Of a stretch of 5,816 nucleotides of DNA, positions 5,674 to 5,816 are shown piece after piece. Made by a program: the position numbers and the translations under genes. Source of the DNA: Thermoplasmata archaeon. GTDB taxonomy: Archaea > Thermoplasmatota > E2 > UBA202 > DSCA01. The notes under the pieces are model-generated. The model did not search any database. It was given only the letters and a program-made list of their open reading frames with translations, and had not been told where the DNA came from. Each line of letters opens with the position of its first letter. Position 1 is the stretch's first letter. The stretch is from the NCBI GenBank assembly GCA_021159125.1, contig JAGGSL010000100.1, positions 1-5,816 on the forward strand, given 5' to 3'.

Positions 5674-5816
5674 GTGAATAAGCAAGAAGAGGGATATGAA
5701 TACCTGAAACACATTACTGAAGAAACTTTTATAAGAATCCACAATGAAGCCATAAAAATTGGAGGGGCCTGGGATAGCGGAATAAGAGAGCCAGGTTCTC
5801 TTTTTCATATTGCATA
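5674..5816 (+). CDS. Fic/Doc (death-on-curing) family protein, N-terminal part (3' end outside the window)
   Basis: The frame opens after a TAG at 5650-5652 and runs off the window; 47 residues are visible from the GTG start. HITEETFIRIHNEAIK (13-28) followed by IGG (29-31) and SGIREPG (35-41) matches the Doc N-terminal pattern: 'HIS-x-E...I-x-x-H-x-x-x-I...GG-x-x-G-x-x-x-PG' in phage P1 Doc and 'GG..GIR' in many Doc relatives. Fido proteins transfer AMP or phosphate to a target; Doc phosphorylates EF-Tu and is held in check by the antitoxin Phd. The catalytic HPF-x-[DE]-GN-x-R loop should lie beyond the window, so activity cannot be judged. GTG is the only reasonable start: no in-frame ATG or TTG exists between the upstream stop and the core homology. 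A short AGGA lies 3 bases upstream. No Phd-like antitoxin is visible upstream; it may lie downstream, or the protein may be a stand-alone Fido enzyme. Confidence 0.72.
   Translation, partial: MNKQEEGYEYLKHITEETFIRIHNEAIKIGGAWDSGIREPGSLFHIA

Noticed and set aside
5590..5808. 72-codon open frame on the minus strand with hydrophobic stretches
   Set aside because: It lies antisense to the plus-strand frame with clear Doc homology, and has no recognisable motif of its own.

Overview
The window looks archaeal. Three upstream regions have TATA-like boxes about 20-30 bases before a plausible start codon, the arrangement expected for leaderless archaeal mRNAs. Internal operon genes instead have strong Shine-Dalgarno sites (GGAGGG, GAGGTGA) and 4-base ATGA overlaps. 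Codon use favours AGA/AGG for Arg and ATA for Ile, and the flavoprotein and dihydroorotase read like euryarchaeal versions. A thermoplasmatote or related euryarchaeon is my best guess; the lineage is inference, since no rRNA or other marker gene is present.

Layout. (1) Bases 1-965, plus strand: the C-terminal part of dihydroorotase (pyrC), overlapped by 4 bases by a small integral membrane protein of the COG2426 / 'small multi-drug export' family. (2) Bases 971-3944, minus strand, converging on the first block with only 5 bases between stop codons: a three-gene operon, in transcription order a tiny two-helix membrane protein (62 aa), a sodium:solute symporter (480 aa) and an FAD/NAD-dependent CoA-disulfide-reductase/NADH-oxidase-like flavoprotein (449 aa). 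Both junctions are ATGA overlaps, so the genes look translationally coupled. (3) Bases 4071-5432, plus strand, divergent from the operon: a secreted 453-aa protein with a class I glutamine-amidotransferase-like (BPL_N-like) domain, an apparently intact Cys-His-Glu triad and a C-terminal Ig-like domain. (4) Bases 5433-5673: AT-rich intergenic DNA with a pyrimidine-rich possible terminator and two TATA boxes. (5) Bases 5674 to the window end: the N-terminus of a Fic/Doc (death-on-curing) family protein.

The most interesting unit is the divergent pair in blocks 2 and 3. One near-symmetric TATA element (4042-4049) is correctly spaced to drive the secreted enzyme-like protein to the right and the transporter operon to the left. 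This suggests, as inference only, an extracellular hydrolase that releases a compound, a Na+-coupled importer with a small accessory subunit, and a cytosolic flavoprotein that works downstream or maintains thiol redox balance. The substrate cannot be read from the sequence.
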